Positions 7,740 to 17,311 are shown, counted from the first letter of the stretch. The stretch is 35,576 nt of DNA from JAJXYN01 sp964532735 (GCA_964532735.1 CAZHKK010000010.1:1-35576); one strand, 5' to 3'. The notes: a model not told the origin generated them from the letters alone. Program-made: numbers and translations.

Positions 7740-9971
7740 ATGTCTGAAAATTTAGAAATATCTATAGAAAGTTTTAACACCAATAGTAGCAACAAAAATT
7801 CTTTTGTTGATGTTTTAGTTTCATCGCCCTCACCTGTTCAGAAAAGAACACTTGGAAAATTAATAATAATAACACAAATAAATACAGAAATTCAAACAAA
7901 AAATTTGGTTAATATTATTAATGAAAATATAAGAAGTAACTATTATTCAAATATAAACGCAAATATAGAGTTTTCTTTAGAATCTACTCTTGCTGATTTT
8001 AATAAAAAAATTAAAGAAATTGAAAAAATTGAAAAAATAAAAGATTTAAAATCAAAATTATCTACTTGCGTAATAGCAATAAAAGATAATTCTGTTTATT
8101 TTACACAACATGGAGATATATCAAGTTTGCTTTTACATAAATCCAAAACAATAAACATAATAGAAGAAGGTTCGACAGAAGAAGAATCTGAAAAAATATT
8201 TTCTGATATAGTTATTGGAAAAATAACAACAGGCAGTACATTAATATTCTCAACTAATAGTTTATTTGATTATATAGAATCTGAAAAAATATCAAATCAT
8301 TTAGAAAATTCAAATGTTGAAAACACTGTTGAATTTATTAAAAAGAGTCTTGATGCAAAAGATGAAATATCTTATGGAATTGGAGTTGTTTTAATTGGAG
8401 AAAAAAAATCTATTAACGAAGAAATAATTATAGAAGACGAAGAAGTGTCAAAAGATGAAATTAACGAAATAGAAAAAAATATAATTCCACAAATATCTGA
8501 AAATTTAAATAAACCCTTAGGATTTTTTAAAGATGCTTCTAATTTTATATCTTTAAAAATAAAATCATTATCTGAAAATAAAAAATTAAATGAGTTTATA
8601 AAAGATACAAAGAAAAATAGTAAAGAAGTTATTGCAAAAATATCAGAAAAAAGTAAAAATAATATTAAAAAAAGTAAAGAGGATGTTTCTAGTGGAGTAA
8701 AAAGTTTTTTTAAGTCATTACCAGCCACAATGAAAACTGCAAAAGAAAAAGCTGAAAAAATAAAAGAAGATATTAAAAAAGAAACATTTAAAGAAAGGCT
8801 TGAGAGATATAAAAAAAATATTTCTGAATGGTTTAAAGAGCTCACTTTAGCAAAGAAAATAACTTTTATTTCCATATTGTTTTTAATTTTTGCGTCTATA
8901 TTTACTTATAGAATATGGCAACAAAAAGAAATATCAAAAGCAGAAGAAAAAGAATATCAAGAAACAATACAAATGGTAAAATCAGTTCAAAATGAAGCTA
9001 CATCTTCTCTTTTATATAACAATATCCCTAAAGCTAAAGAATTGATATCAAATGCTGAATATTTAATATCAAACTTAAAAACAAATTCTAAAACTAGGCA
9101 AGAAAATAAAACTTATTTAGAACAAGAAAATAAAACTATACTAAATAAAGTATACAAAGTAACAAATATAATAAATCCTACCATAATTTCAGATCTATCT
9201 TTAAATAATACAGAAAATATATCAATTCAAATAGACAAAATATTTTTTATAAAAGATTCCTTGTATGCATTTGATTATAACAGTAAAGAAATATATAAAG
9301 TTGGATTTGACAAAACTCAATCCAAAATAACTCATGATAAAATATTTAATAAAATACAATCTGCAAATACCGTATTTTCAGAAAATGGAAATGTTTTATT
9401 TATAGATACAGATAATAAAATATACACTTTTGATGGAGAAATTGTTTCTACTATTGAATTAAATGAAAAATATCAAAAAGAATTAAATAAATATTCTATC
9501 ACCGATATAGGCTCTTATTCTCAAACAATATATTTATTAGACAAAAATAAACAAAACATATTCACAATGAAAAAAGGAACAAAAGAATATGGAAATGTTT
9601 ATACTTGGCTTAAATCTTCTTGGGATTTTAAAGATGTTACCTCAATGACAATAGATGGTTATATTTATACAGCAAAATCTAATGGTTTGATTGAAAAATT
9701 TTATAGGGGCTACAACAGAACGTTCACATTAGACGAAACAACTCCTAAATTACAAAATGCTGTAAAAATATATACTGATGAAAATACTTATAATATGTAT
9801 GTATTAGATTCTAAAGAAAAAAGATTATTAATATTCAACAAAAATACAGGCTCTTTAATTGGTCAATACTTATCACCTAGCTTTGATGATTTAAAAGATT
9901 TTTATATTGATATCAAATCTGGAAAAGCATATATATTAAATGGAAATAAAATATTTGAAGTATCTCTATAA
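7740..9971 (+). CDS. membrane-anchored protein with PP2C-like N-terminus and repeat-rich C-terminal domain
   Basis: This 743-residue protein has three parts. Residues 1-225 show an alternating strand pattern, with SKLSTCVIAIKDNSVYFTQHGDISSLLL and later ITTGSTLIFSTNSLFDYI, that resembles the PP2C/SpoIIE phosphatase fold. I do not see the usual metal-binding aspartates, so it may be inactive. A Lys/Glu-rich coiled linker covers about 230-365, followed by one membrane helix at roughly 372-393. The C-terminal 300 residues contain repeated strand units (DKIFFIKDSLYAFDYNSKEIYKVG, VYTWLKSSWDFKDVTSMTID and similar) that suggest a beta-propeller outside the membrane. It is transcribed alone and ends in a strong terminator. 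The domain assignments are inferred from pattern, not from a search. Confidence 0.85.
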   Translation: MSENLEISIESFNTNSSNKNSFVDVLVSSPSPVQKRTLGKLIIITQINTEIQTKNLVNIINENIRSNYYSNINANIEFSLESTLADFNKKIKEIEKIEKIKDLKSKLSTCVIAIKDNSVYFTQHGDISSLLLHKSKTINIIEEGSTEEESEKIFSDIVIGKITTGSTLIFSTNSLFDYIESEKISNHLENSNVENTVEFIKKSLDAKDEISYGIGVVLIGEKKSINEEIIIEDEEVSKDEINEIEKNIIPQISENLNKPLGFFKDASNFISLKIKSLSENKKLNEFIKDTKKNSKEVIAKISEKSKNNIKKSKEDVSSGVKSFFKSLPATMKTAKEKAEKIKEDIKKETFKERLERYKKNISEWFKELTLAKKITFISILFLIFASIFTYRIWQQKEISKAEEKEYQETIQMVKSVQNEATSSLLYNNIPKAKELISNAEYLISNLKTNSKTRQENKTYLEQENKTILNKVYKVTNIINPTIISDLSLNNTENISIQIDKIFFIKDSLYAFDYNSKEIYKVGFDKTQSKITHDKIFNKIQSANTVFSENGNVLFIDTDNKIYTFDGEIVSTIELNEKYQKELNKYSITDIGSYSQTIYLLDKNKQNIFTMKKGTKEYGNVYTWLKSSWDFKDVTSMTIDGYIYTAKSNGLIEKFYRGYNRTFTLDETTPKLQNAVKIYTDENTYNMYVLDSKEKRLLIFNKNTGSLIGQYLSPSFDDLKDFYIDIKSGKAYILNGNKIFEVSL

Positions 9972-9977
9972 AAAAAT

Positions 9978-10003
9978 AACAGTGAAGTCTTAACTTCACT
10001 GTT
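9978..10003. terminator. bidirectional Rho-independent terminator
   Basis: A perfect 11-bp stem, AACAGTGAAGT with ACTTCACTGTT, and a 4-base CTTA loop lie between two convergent genes. A T-rich run follows on the plus strand (TTGTTTT), and the A-run upstream gives a T-run for the minus strand. It can therefore end both the gene finishing at 9971 and the gene finishing at 10009. Confidence 0.92.
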
Positions 10004-10008
10004 TTGTT

Positions 10009-10485
10009 TTATAAAAAACTAGATAAAACAATTTCTCTTTTTGGTAAAATATTGTCTATATATTTATAAAAAAGATTATAATCATGAATATCTTCTTCGT
10101 AACATATATCTACCATATTTTTAAAAACATACTCCTCTATTCCCATTTCTATTTGCATGTTTTTCTTACTAATCATATTAGCCGGAATTCCCATATTACT
10201 AATACCCCTTTCAGCCACATAAGAAACAAGAAAACCTTGGTCAACATATATTTTTATATAATCAGATATATTTGATGTTATTCTTCTATCAACGGCTGAA
10301 TAATGTATAATTAAAAGATATCTAGCCTTATTGCCTAAGTCATTTGGAATCCTGTCTATAACACCAATTCCTGGAAAAATATCCCTTGGCATCCACCTAA
10401 CAATTTCTTCAAACTTATACATCGTATAACCACCTTTTGCTACAATATATATCTTATCAATATCCTCTCTTACTGGTCTAATCAT
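10009..10485 (-). CDS. orphan protein of unknown function, 158 aa
   Basis: I do not recognise this protein. It is probably soluble, with no signal peptide or membrane helix. It begins MIRPVREDIDKIYIVAKGG, followed by an aromatic and acidic alpha/beta sequence. A segment RYLLIIHYSAVDRRITSNI at about 72-90 could be a core strand plus charged turn. It is a single-gene unit with a TTGCAA-type promoter upstream (10516-10544), a strong GGGAGG five bases before the ATG, and the bidirectional terminator at 9978-10003 just after the stop. The presence of an SD and the promoter type match the orphans at 2372 and 35342. Confidence 0.85.
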   Translation of the reverse strand: MIRPVREDIDKIYIVAKGGYTMYKFEEIVRWMPRDIFPGIGVIDRIPNDLGNKARYLLIIHYSAVDRRITSNISDYIKIYVDQGFLVSYVAERGISNMGIPANMISKKNMQIEMGIEEYVFKNMVDICYEEDIHDYNLFYKYIDNILPKREIVLSSFL

Positions 10486-10515
10486 AAGAACCTCCCAAAA
10501 AAATAATTGTATTTA

Positions 10516-10544
10516 TTTTTAACATATTTATAATATTTTTGCAA
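10516..10544 (-). promoter_or_regulatory. promoter of the 158-aa orphan, TTGCAA type
   Basis: On the minus strand, TTGCAA (10544-10539) and a 17-bp spacer that begins AAATA and ends TGT lead to TAAAAA (10521-10516). The -10 is weak on its own. The match to the two other TTGCAA promoters in the window, including the TGT extension and exact spacing, is what supports it. Confidence 0.5.
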
Positions 10545-10546
10545 CA

Positions 10547-12817
10547 TTATTCTATAAAAATTTTAACATCATCAATATTTTTGTTTGATGAAAAAACTTT
10601 TAAAATATCCTTATACTTTTCATGTATACCAATAAAATCTATATTTCCAAAATATATACTTTTTATATAGCTATCTCTTAATATTAAAAAACATTTTTTT
10701 GCACCTGTTATTTTTTTTGCTTCATCTAGAAGCTCTTTTGATGGATTTTTTATCATTTTATTAAATATTTCTACTCTTTCTTTTTGAGAATATTCTAATC
10801 CTTGAGGAAAACCACCAGTTATTATTCTTGAACCACTCTCATATTCTATAGCTAGCAAAGGCCATGTATTTGCAATAATACAATATTTTTCATCATTTTT
10901 AACAATATCATAAATCCATTTTGAAACCTTAAAATCGCTCTCGGTAGCATTTTCCATTATTGGTCCAGAAAACAATGTTGAAACTGAGAATAAAGAACAA
11001 AAGACTATTAATGGTATACAAATTAAATTATTACTTATTTCATATCTTTTTCTATCACATAAAAATACAACACCAAAGCAAAAAAACAATATCAACATTA
11101 TTGATATTACTATTTCTATCCTCTTAGCAAATATTCTTACACCATTAAAAAATACAAAAGAAAAAAAATAACTTAAAAATATGGAAAAAAAAGAAAAAAC
11201 TAAAAATTTAAATTTTTCTTGTTTTCTATAAAAATAAACTATTCCTAATACGACAAAAATAAAAAATATTATTGAGAAAAATGGAGCAAAATTAACTATC
11301 CAAGGAAACTTTAAATTATAATTTTCTGAAGACACTTTAAAATATAAAAAATTTCTCATTGATTCATATATTCCGCTTGTATAATCTCCAAAAGAAAATA
11401 AACTGTTTAAAAAAACATTTATCTTGTCTAAAATTTGATAAAAATTTTCTTTCATAAAAAAAGTTTGTCCAGATAATAAATCTAAAATCAATATCGGAAA
11501 AGAAAAGAATAAAATAAATAATAATCTTGCCTTTATATTTGTTTTATTTAACAAAACATAAAATGATGTAATTATAATAAAAATAACCAAAAATACGATA
11601 TAATTAAAATATAAAAACAAAATTGAAAATAAATTAAACAATATAAAAGATTTTATATTAAAATCCTCATACCCTACCTTATTTATAAATAAAGTAACAA
11701 AAAATAAAAACAATAATAATCCAAAACTTCTTGGATCACTTTGAGATCCTTGTATTAATAAAGGACTAAGAAATAAAGAACCCAAAGAAAATAATAACAA
11801 ATATTTTTTATTATTAGTAAAATTTTTGAAAATATTTATAAAAAATATTGGAATAAAAATTGACCATATTATAAATACTAAATATTTATCAATATTTATA
11901 ACATCTTTGTTTATAATCCAAGAAATGAAAATATCAGCAGTCCATTTATTTCCGTAACTTTGTTTATTTCCAACTATTAAAACTTCTGGAATAAAAAAAT
12001 TTCCTATCTTCTTTATTACCACATTATTTTTATCCCCAAAAAGAGATGGAGTTATTATATTGCCTTGTTGTAAATATTTTTCAGAGCCAGTATGTCTTAA
12101 TCTATCTCCGCCAAATCCTGATTTGTATAATATTGGTAAAGTTGAATGAAAAATGAAAGAAATAAAAATTATTAAAAAAACAGACAATATAAAATGCTTA
12201 TTACCTGTATTTTTATTAAAAATATTTAATTGATTTTTTTCTACATTCTTTATTTTTAATATAAAAATAAAAACTAAACAAATCAAAGCTGAGAATAAAA
12301 CCCAAAGCAAAGGAAATGTTTTATTAAATTGATATACATTATAGTCTCCAGTCCTAGCTTTAAATAAATAAAAAATAACAATAAAAGAAAACGCAATAAT
12401 ACTAAAAAAAACTAATATTAAATTTTTTGAAAAATTTATTGTTTTTATATTATTTAGTATTTTATTTTTTATGCCTAAAAAATTTATTTTATAGAATCTA
12501 AATAATATTCTCTTATCTAAAAAAAACAACGGTATTATTGTTGTTAAAATTAAAGAAATAGAAAAATAAAAAAAATTTATTTTATATAAAACCACAAATA
12601 TAGAACCAAAAAAACATAAACAATAAAAAGCAAAAAATATTCCAATTAAATGTTTAAAATATATATTTTTTGTATACTTGTCTATCAAAATCTTATATGA
12701 ATTACCTACTAAAAAAAGCCAAATAACAAAAAAAGCTACACCAAAAAAGGTGCTTTTAAGAAAAAACACATTTAATAATATAGTCACTATACTAATAATA
12801 TTTAATATTACTATCAT
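10547..12817 (-). CDS. large polytopic membrane protein, possible GT-C type glycosyltransferase
   Basis: This 756-residue protein is built mostly of hydrophobic helices, perhaps 14 or more. Larger hydrophilic parts lie at about 240-300 (FHSTLPILYKSGFGGDRLRHTG) and in the last 130 residues. The C-terminal segment (SKWIYDIVKNDEKYCIIANTWPL, then GSRIITGGFPQ) resembles the end of GT-C membrane glycosyltransferases and related lipid-linked sugar transferases of CPR bacteria. The acidic catalytic motif of GT-C enzymes is not clear to me. It is downstream of a thioredoxin-CcdA fusion and two glycosyltransferases on the same strand, which supports a role in surface glycan assembly. Specific function is an inference. 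Confidence 0.75.
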   Translation of the reverse strand: MIVILNIISIVTILLNVFFLKSTFFGVAFFVIWLFLVGNSYKILIDKYTKNIYFKHLIGIFFAFYCLCFFGSIFVVLYKINFFYFSISLILTTIIPLFFLDKRILFRFYKINFLGIKNKILNNIKTINFSKNLILVFFSIIAFSFIVIFYLFKARTGDYNVYQFNKTFPLLWVLFSALICLVFIFILKIKNVEKNQLNIFNKNTGNKHFILSVFLIIFISFIFHSTLPILYKSGFGGDRLRHTGSEKYLQQGNIITPSLFGDKNNVVIKKIGNFFIPEVLIVGNKQSYGNKWTADIFISWIINKDVINIDKYLVFIIWSIFIPIFFINIFKNFTNNKKYLLLFSLGSLFLSPLLIQGSQSDPRSFGLLLFLFFVTLFINKVGYEDFNIKSFILFNLFSILFLYFNYIVFLVIFIIITSFYVLLNKTNIKARLLFILFFSFPILILDLLSGQTFFMKENFYQILDKINVFLNSLFSFGDYTSGIYESMRNFLYFKVSSENYNLKFPWIVNFAPFFSIIFFIFVVLGIVYFYRKQEKFKFLVFSFFSIFLSYFFSFVFFNGVRIFAKRIEIVISIMLILFFCFGVVFLCDRKRYEISNNLICIPLIVFCSLFSVSTLFSGPIMENATESDFKVSKWIYDIVKNDEKYCIIANTWPLLAIEYESGSRIITGGFPQGLEYSQKERVEIFNKMIKNPSKELLDEAKKITGAKKCFLILRDSYIKSIYFGNIDFIGIHEKYKDILKVFSSNKNIDDVKIFIE

Positions 12818-12863
12818 GTTTGTATTTATAACAAAAAAAGAAGACTTAAGTCAAGTCATCTTT

Positions 12864-14075
12864 TTATATTTTTCCCAAAACTAGAAGAATACCCATAGTA
12901 AATAATATTATACCTGCTATTAATCTCATAAATTTTTTATATTTTTCTTCGGTAATACCTATACTTTCTCCATTTTTAAGTTTATCTGAATATATATAAA
13001 CAATTGCTATTATAATCATTAAAGGAACTATAAAAGCTAGATTATATACAAATAAACTTAAAAACATATTTATCTTATTTTCTATAGCAGCAACATAAGT
13101 AAGTGGAATACCTATCGTGCAAGGCAATTCAACTAAAGCAGAAAATATAGCTAATAAAAACGCACTGAAATATGTTCCTCTCTTACCTATTATTTCTATA
13201 ATAGGTTTTGCAAAAGATGGTATTTTTAAACTTATACCCTTTCCGTAAAAGAAAAAATCTTTTATTTCTATAAAAGCAAATATAATAGCTAATATTCCTA
13301 TTATTATTTTAAATGTTGAAATATATGGTAAAAATATTGACATATTAAACAATAAATTATGCATACCATACATAATCAAATAATAAAAAACAAATGTTGA
13401 GAAAACAAATATTATTCCAGATATTAAAACCTTTCTTTTTGACCCTATTGATATTAAATAAGTTAGTAAAAACATTAATACACCAAACATGCAAGGATTA
13501 ATACCATCTGCAAGTCCTAATATTATTCCTAAAAATATTGGACCAATCTCTTTTGTGTTAAAATTTTTACCAAATATCTTAAAATTTGAAGATTGATTTA
13601 TTGGATCAAAATTATCTGAAATATTTTCTATATTTTTATCTTTTATTTCTTTTTTGATTGTATTAGTGTCTTCATATTCTAATAATATTTTATATGGATC
13701 TTCATATGTTTGTTGATATCCATACTGCTTAATTAACCTCTCTGTTTCGTCTTTTTTATTTCCAACAATATACTCATAACCAATAATTGTTATTGGAACA
13801 CCATTAAAATTAGCATTATAAGCTTTAGAAAATCTATCCATCAAGTCTCTATTGTTTTTATTATAATAAACCTCATATTCTTTAATTTCTATATTATATT
13901 TTTTTGATAATATATCTAAATCTTTTAGCTGTTCTTTACAGTGAGGACAAGTTTCTCCATGAAATATATAAATACTTATAGGATTACCCTCTTTTGCATC
14001 CACTATTTTTAAAAAAGAAAAAAATAAAAAAAATAAAACAACAAATATTATATTTTTTATTCTTTTAAAATTCAT
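12864..14075 (-). CDS. thioredoxin-CcdA/DsbD-type membrane fusion protein
   Basis: The protein combines a thiol-disulfide domain with a membrane electron carrier. An N-terminal membrane segment or signal anchor (about 8-25) precedes a thioredoxin-like domain with the CPHC active site at 43-46 and GVPIT, holding the cis-proline, at 92-96. After a polar linker, the C-terminal half (about 178-403) has six or so helices of the CcdA/DsbD family. It carries cysteines in INPCMFG (Cys195) and ELPCTIGIP (Cys319), the expected redox pair. This suggests electron transfer across the membrane to or from extracytoplasmic thiols. The domain order is the reverse of classical DsbD, where thioredoxin is C-terminal. 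Confidence 0.9.
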   Translation of the reverse strand: MNFKRIKNIIFVVLFFLFFSFLKIVDAKEGNPISIYIFHGETCPHCKEQLKDLDILSKKYNIEIKEYEVYYNKNNRDLMDRFSKAYNANFNGVPITIIGYEYIVGNKKDETERLIKQYGYQQTYEDPYKILLEYEDTNTIKKEIKDKNIENISDNFDPINQSSNFKIFGKNFNTKEIGPIFLGIILGLADGINPCMFGVLMFLLTYLISIGSKRKVLISGIIFVFSTFVFYYLIMYGMHNLLFNMSIFLPYISTFKIIIGILAIIFAFIEIKDFFFYGKGISLKIPSFAKPIIEIIGKRGTYFSAFLLAIFSALVELPCTIGIPLTYVAAIENKINMFLSLFVYNLAFIVPLMIIIAIVYIYSDKLKNGESIGITEEKYKKFMRLIAGIILFTMGILLVLGKI

Positions 14076-14132
14076 TTTTTTTAGATTAAAGATTTATATT
14101 TAATTTTATCAATGTTTTATACTTTTATCAAA

Positions 14133-15239
14133 TTAGGCCTCTTTAAAGATGTTTAATATTTTAAAAATTATATTATTCCAATTATATTTATTTTTTATTG
14201 ACATTAAACAATTATCTTGAATTTCTTTATATTTTGCCTGATTATTAAAATATATATCTAATGTTTTTTCCATCTTTTCTTTTAAAGACTTTACACTATT
14301 TGTCTCACAAATAAAACCATTATTTTCTACAATAGACCTTACCCCCGGCAAATCTGATGCTAAAACTGGAGTACCACAAGCGAAAGATTCTATTAAAACT
14401 AATCCAAAAGCCTCTTCTTTTGTAATTGATGGCAATATTGTATATATAGACTTTTGGTATTCTTCTTTTAATTGTTCATCAGAACAAGAAGAAGAAAAAA
14501 TTATATTTAAATTATTTTTTGAAATATCTTTATAATAATTTAACATTTCACCATTACCTACAATTTTTAATTTTATATTATTTTTGTTTTTTATTTCTAA
14601 AAAAGCTTTTATTAAATTTTCTAATCCTTTGAAATAATGCTGTTTATCTAACTTTGCTACAAATAATATTTGATTTTGTTTTTCTATATTTTTATCAAAA
14701 TTAAATTTATTCATGTCTACACCAAATGGTATTTCTATAATTTTATTCGTTTCCTTTTTTTTAAAAATATACCTTGCGGCTACTGAATTTTCGCCATAAT
14801 CTTTTGTTGAAAAAATTATTTTTTCTGATTTTTTTAATATCAAAGGTAATATAAAATTATTATGCATATTAAAAAATATTTTTCTCAATATATCTTTGCC
14901 TATAACATCCATGTGATATCTGATATATATTTTTTGTTTTATTTTTTTTGATAATAATAATTCGGCTAATCCATATGCAGGATAATGTAAATAAATAATA
15001 TCAAAATCTCGACTATTTATTTTATTAATCAAATTAAAACAAAGAGCTCCAAATCCTATTTTTAGATTTGGCTTTAAATATTCTATATTATATTCTGCAT
15101 CTATTTTATTACCATTATAATCTGGAACAAATACTGTAAAATCTATACCTCTGTTTTTTAATTCTTTTGCTTCAAAATCTAAGACTCTTCCCATTCCACC
15201 ATGACTTGGTAATACACTTGATATTATTGCTATTTTCAT
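14133..15239 (-). CDS. glycosyltransferase family 4 (GT-B fold)
   Basis: This retaining glycosyltransferase of the GT4 type has an N-terminal Rossmann-like domain beginning MKIAIISSVLPSHGGMGRV. Its C-terminal donor-binding domain carries the hallmark KEEAFGLVLIESFACGTPVL, with the EX7E acidic pair. Length is typical at about 368 residues. I chose the ATG at 15239 because MKIAIIS is the usual start of the first strand. An in-frame ATG at 15248 would add MVI and overlap the upstream gene by 7 bases, and cannot be excluded. It follows the GT2 gene with essentially no gap, so the two are co-transcribed. Donor and acceptor sugars are unknown. Confidence 0.9.
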   Translation of the reverse strand: MKIAIISSVLPSHGGMGRVLDFEAKELKNRGIDFTVFVPDYNGNKIDAEYNIEYLKPNLKIGFGALCFNLINKINSRDFDIIYLHYPAYGLAELLLSKKIKQKIYIRYHMDVIGKDILRKIFFNMHNNFILPLILKKSEKIIFSTKDYGENSVAARYIFKKKETNKIIEIPFGVDMNKFNFDKNIEKQNQILFVAKLDKQHYFKGLENLIKAFLEIKNKNNIKLKIVGNGEMLNYYKDISKNNLNIIFSSSCSDEQLKEEYQKSIYTILPSITKEEAFGLVLIESFACGTPVLASDLPGVRSIVENNGFICETNSVKSLKEKMEKTLDIYFNNQAKYKEIQDNCLMSIKNKYNWNNIIFKILNIFKEA

Positions 15240-15241
15240 AA

Positions 15242-16342
15242 TTACCATCTAATTATTAATTTTAGAAATTTATAATACACTCTTAATATTGTATTTGCTA
15301 TTTTATCGAGAAGAACATTATTTATACTATCAAATTGAACAACATCTACCATTTCGAACAACAAATCTCTGTCTTTTATTTTTCTTGTTTTTTGTATTTC
15401 TTTTCTATATTTTAATATTTTTGGTAATCCTTTAAAAAAATCTATATATGATTTTATTTTTAATTTAAACCATTTTGTCATTATGGAATAAAGAATCATT
15501 CCACCTTCCATTATTATAAACATTGGCAATATTGCTATTATAGTTCCCCATTTATAAAATGTGATTATATTCCAAAGTCTATTTCTTTCTGTAAAATAAA
15601 ATTTATATTTACCTGAACTTGGTCCAAATTTATAATCATGATCTACCAATTCTTCATTTATTAAATTAATGGTATACCCTAAATATCTCATTTTTAATTG
15701 AAGTTGACTATCTTCATGATACATTTGATATTCTTCTGGAAATAATCCTACTTCTTTTAATACTGCGACCCTAAACATACATCCTGCTCCCATTGCATAA
15801 TTTATATTTTCTCCGTTTTTATAATTTTTAGAATTATAATCTTTATTAAAATCTCTACAAAAACCTATATGTAAAAAATTTAAAGAAACTCCTGAAGAAT
15901 TTATTTTTTTATTTTCTTTAACTAAAATAATAGGTTGAGAGCTTGCACAATTTGGATTCTCGTCCATAAATTTTTCTATTTTTTCTAAAGCATTTTCTTT
16001 TAAAAATGCATCTTGATTTAATAAAAAAACATACTCACTATTATTTTCAATAGCTTTTTCTATTCCTATATTATTACCTTTTGCAAAATAAGTATTTTTA
16101 TTAGATAAATATAGATGAGTATTCCTTAGATATGTTTTATGCCAAACATTTTCTGGTTTTGAATTAATTTCATCTTCTAATAATAATTTTCTGAATATTT
16201 CAGCAGTTCTGTCTGTTGATTTATTCTCTACTATTAATAATTCTATATCATTTCTTTTGTCTAATGTTGGTTTTATTTTTTCAAAAAATTCATTAAACCA
16301 TTTTTCAAAATTATAAGTAACTAATATTATTGAAGTTTTCAT
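15242..16342 (-). CDS. glycosyltransferase family 2, rhamnosyltransferase-like
   Basis: GT2 enzymes transfer sugars from nucleotide donors with inversion. The protein starts MKTSIILVTYN, followed by ELLIVENKSTDRT and a DxD-like LLNQDAF at about 107-113. MGAGCMFRVAVLKEVG and the acidic YHEDSQLQLKMR come later; both are common in rhamnosyltransferases. The C-terminal part has a hydrophobic stretch (ILPMFIIMEGGMILYS). I start it at 16342. An open frame continues 38 codons further upstream to 16456, but that stretch contains a terminator and overlaps the end of the previous gene. The neighbouring rhamnose genes make dTDP-rhamnose a plausible donor (inference). Confidence 0.9.
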   Translation of the reverse strand: MKTSIILVTYNFEKWFNEFFEKIKPTLDKRNDIELLIVENKSTDRTAEIFRKLLLEDEINSKPENVWHKTYLRNTHLYLSNKNTYFAKGNNIGIEKAIENNSEYVFLLNQDAFLKENALEKIEKFMDENPNCASSQPIILVKENKKINSSGVSLNFLHIGFCRDFNKDYNSKNYKNGENINYAMGAGCMFRVAVLKEVGLFPEEYQMYHEDSQLQLKMRYLGYTINLINEELVDHDYKFGPSSGKYKFYFTERNRLWNIITFYKWGTIIAILPMFIIMEGGMILYSIMTKWFKLKIKSYIDFFKGLPKILKYRKEIQKTRKIKDRDLLFEMVDVVQFDSINNVLLDKIANTILRVYYKFLKLIIRW

Positions 16343-16401
16343 TTTTTTATTTAATACTATTATAAATAAATATATCATTTTTATAGTAAAAGTAAAATAA
16401 A

Positions 16402-16421
16402 AAGAGCTCCCTTGAGCTCTT
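16402..16421 (-). terminator. Rho-independent terminator of the 16429-17244 gene
   Basis: An 8-bp stem, AAGAGCTC with GAGCTCTT, and a 4-base loop are followed on the minus strand by TTATTTTACTTTTA. It ends the 271-residue gene and precedes the GT2 gene, which argues for the later GT2 start at 16342. Confidence 0.8.
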
Positions 16422-16428
16422 GTAGTAA

Positions 16429-17244
16429 TTATTTTAAAACAAAATATTGATGACAAAAATATTTTATTCTATCTAGCATCATACTTGATAATTTAACACT
16501 ATTGTGTCTGATAAAAAAATTAAATCCTTGATTATACTCTAGAATTATTCTAAAAGTTCTATCTTTATAAACAAAAGAATACAGATTTCTTTTCATTGCA
16601 TCTATAATAGCTTTTAATATTTGCATATCTCTAATAGCAAACCAGTTTTTTTTAGAATACTCAGAAGTTTTTAAGATAAACTCTTTAATAGAAATACTTG
16701 GTTGAAAAAACACTATTGGGACAAGTTTTTTTCTAACTTTGAAAATAAAACTTTCAGAATTAAAATCAGAAAATTTTTTCTCACACTCTACTAAGTGTTT
16801 TATGTTTAATACTAATATTTGATTTTCCTCAGAACTGTTTATTATATAATCCAAATCTGAAGCGCTTATTAATGGTGATATTTCAAAAAAAGTATTTGGT
16901 TTTGGATTTTTAAAATCATCTATATTATTAGAAATATAAAATATATTATTATCTTTTAATTTTTTAAAAACAGTTTTTCTTTTTATACTACAATTAAAAG
17001 AGTTTATCTTTTTCAATAAAAATCTAAAAAATCTATTATCAGACTCCCAAAAATATTTTAATTCTGGCAACCAAAAATCCTTAAAACAAAACACATTACA
17101 TATTGGTTTTTCTAAACTTAACATAGGAAAATATGAAAAAAAATCATACCAACTATTTCTTCCATCTTTTCTGGAATCTAAAATACTTCTTCCAAATTGC
17201 ATTATGGATAAATCACTAATACCGAACTTAATGTTAAATACCAA
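16429..17244 (-). CDS. orphan protein of unknown function, 271 aa, TTG start
   Basis: I do not recognise this protein. It is soluble-looking and unusually rich in Phe and Tyr, with basic C-terminal helices (MLDRIKYFCHQYF). The start is TTG at 17244, chosen because a GGAGG lies six bases upstream and the sequence VFNIKFGISDLS follows directly. It has its own promoter, TTGACT-17-TATTAT (17267-17295), and its own terminator (16402-16421), so it is a single-gene unit inside a glycosyltransferase region. The strong SD resembles that of the other orphans in this window. Composition matches the surroundings. Confidence 0.8.
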   Translation of the reverse strand: MVFNIKFGISDLSIMQFGRSILDSRKDGRNSWYDFFSYFPMLSLEKPICNVFCFKDFWLPELKYFWESDNRFFRFLLKKINSFNCSIKRKTVFKKLKDNNIFYISNNIDDFKNPKPNTFFEISPLISASDLDYIINSSEENQILVLNIKHLVECEKKFSDFNSESFIFKVRKKLVPIVFFQPSISIKEFILKTSEYSKKNWFAIRDMQILKAIIDAMKRNLYSFVYKDRTFRIILEYNQGFNFFIRHNSVKLSSMMLDRIKYFCHQYFVLK

Positions 17245-17266
17245 AATATACCTCCATATTTTTTAT

Positions 17267-17295
17267 ATAATAATATATTTAACACAAAAAGTCAA
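17267..17295 (-). promoter_or_regulatory. promoter of the 271-aa orphan
   Basis: On the minus strand, TTGACT (17295-17290), a 17-bp spacer and TATTAT (17272-17267) lie just upstream of the GGAGG and the TTG start at 17244. The elements are close to the sigma-70 consensus. Confidence 0.65.
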
Positions 17296-17311
17296 ATAAG
17301 AAATGCTAATC

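Noticed and set aside
8372..8875. Long minus-strand ORF of 167 codons inside the 743-aa gene
   Set aside because: It is an antisense shadow of Lys/Glu-rich coding sequence, giving a Phe/Leu/Ser-rich product, with no SD or promoter.
12825..12856. TTGACT and TATAAA before the 756-aa gene as a promoter
   Set aside because: The spacer is 20 bp, too long for a normal promoter, and the gene can be transcribed from upstream.
16343..16456. N-terminal extension of the GT2 protein
   Set aside because: The extra 38 codons cross the terminator at 16402-16421 and overlap the end of the previous gene. The GT2 fold starts at MKTSIILVTYN.
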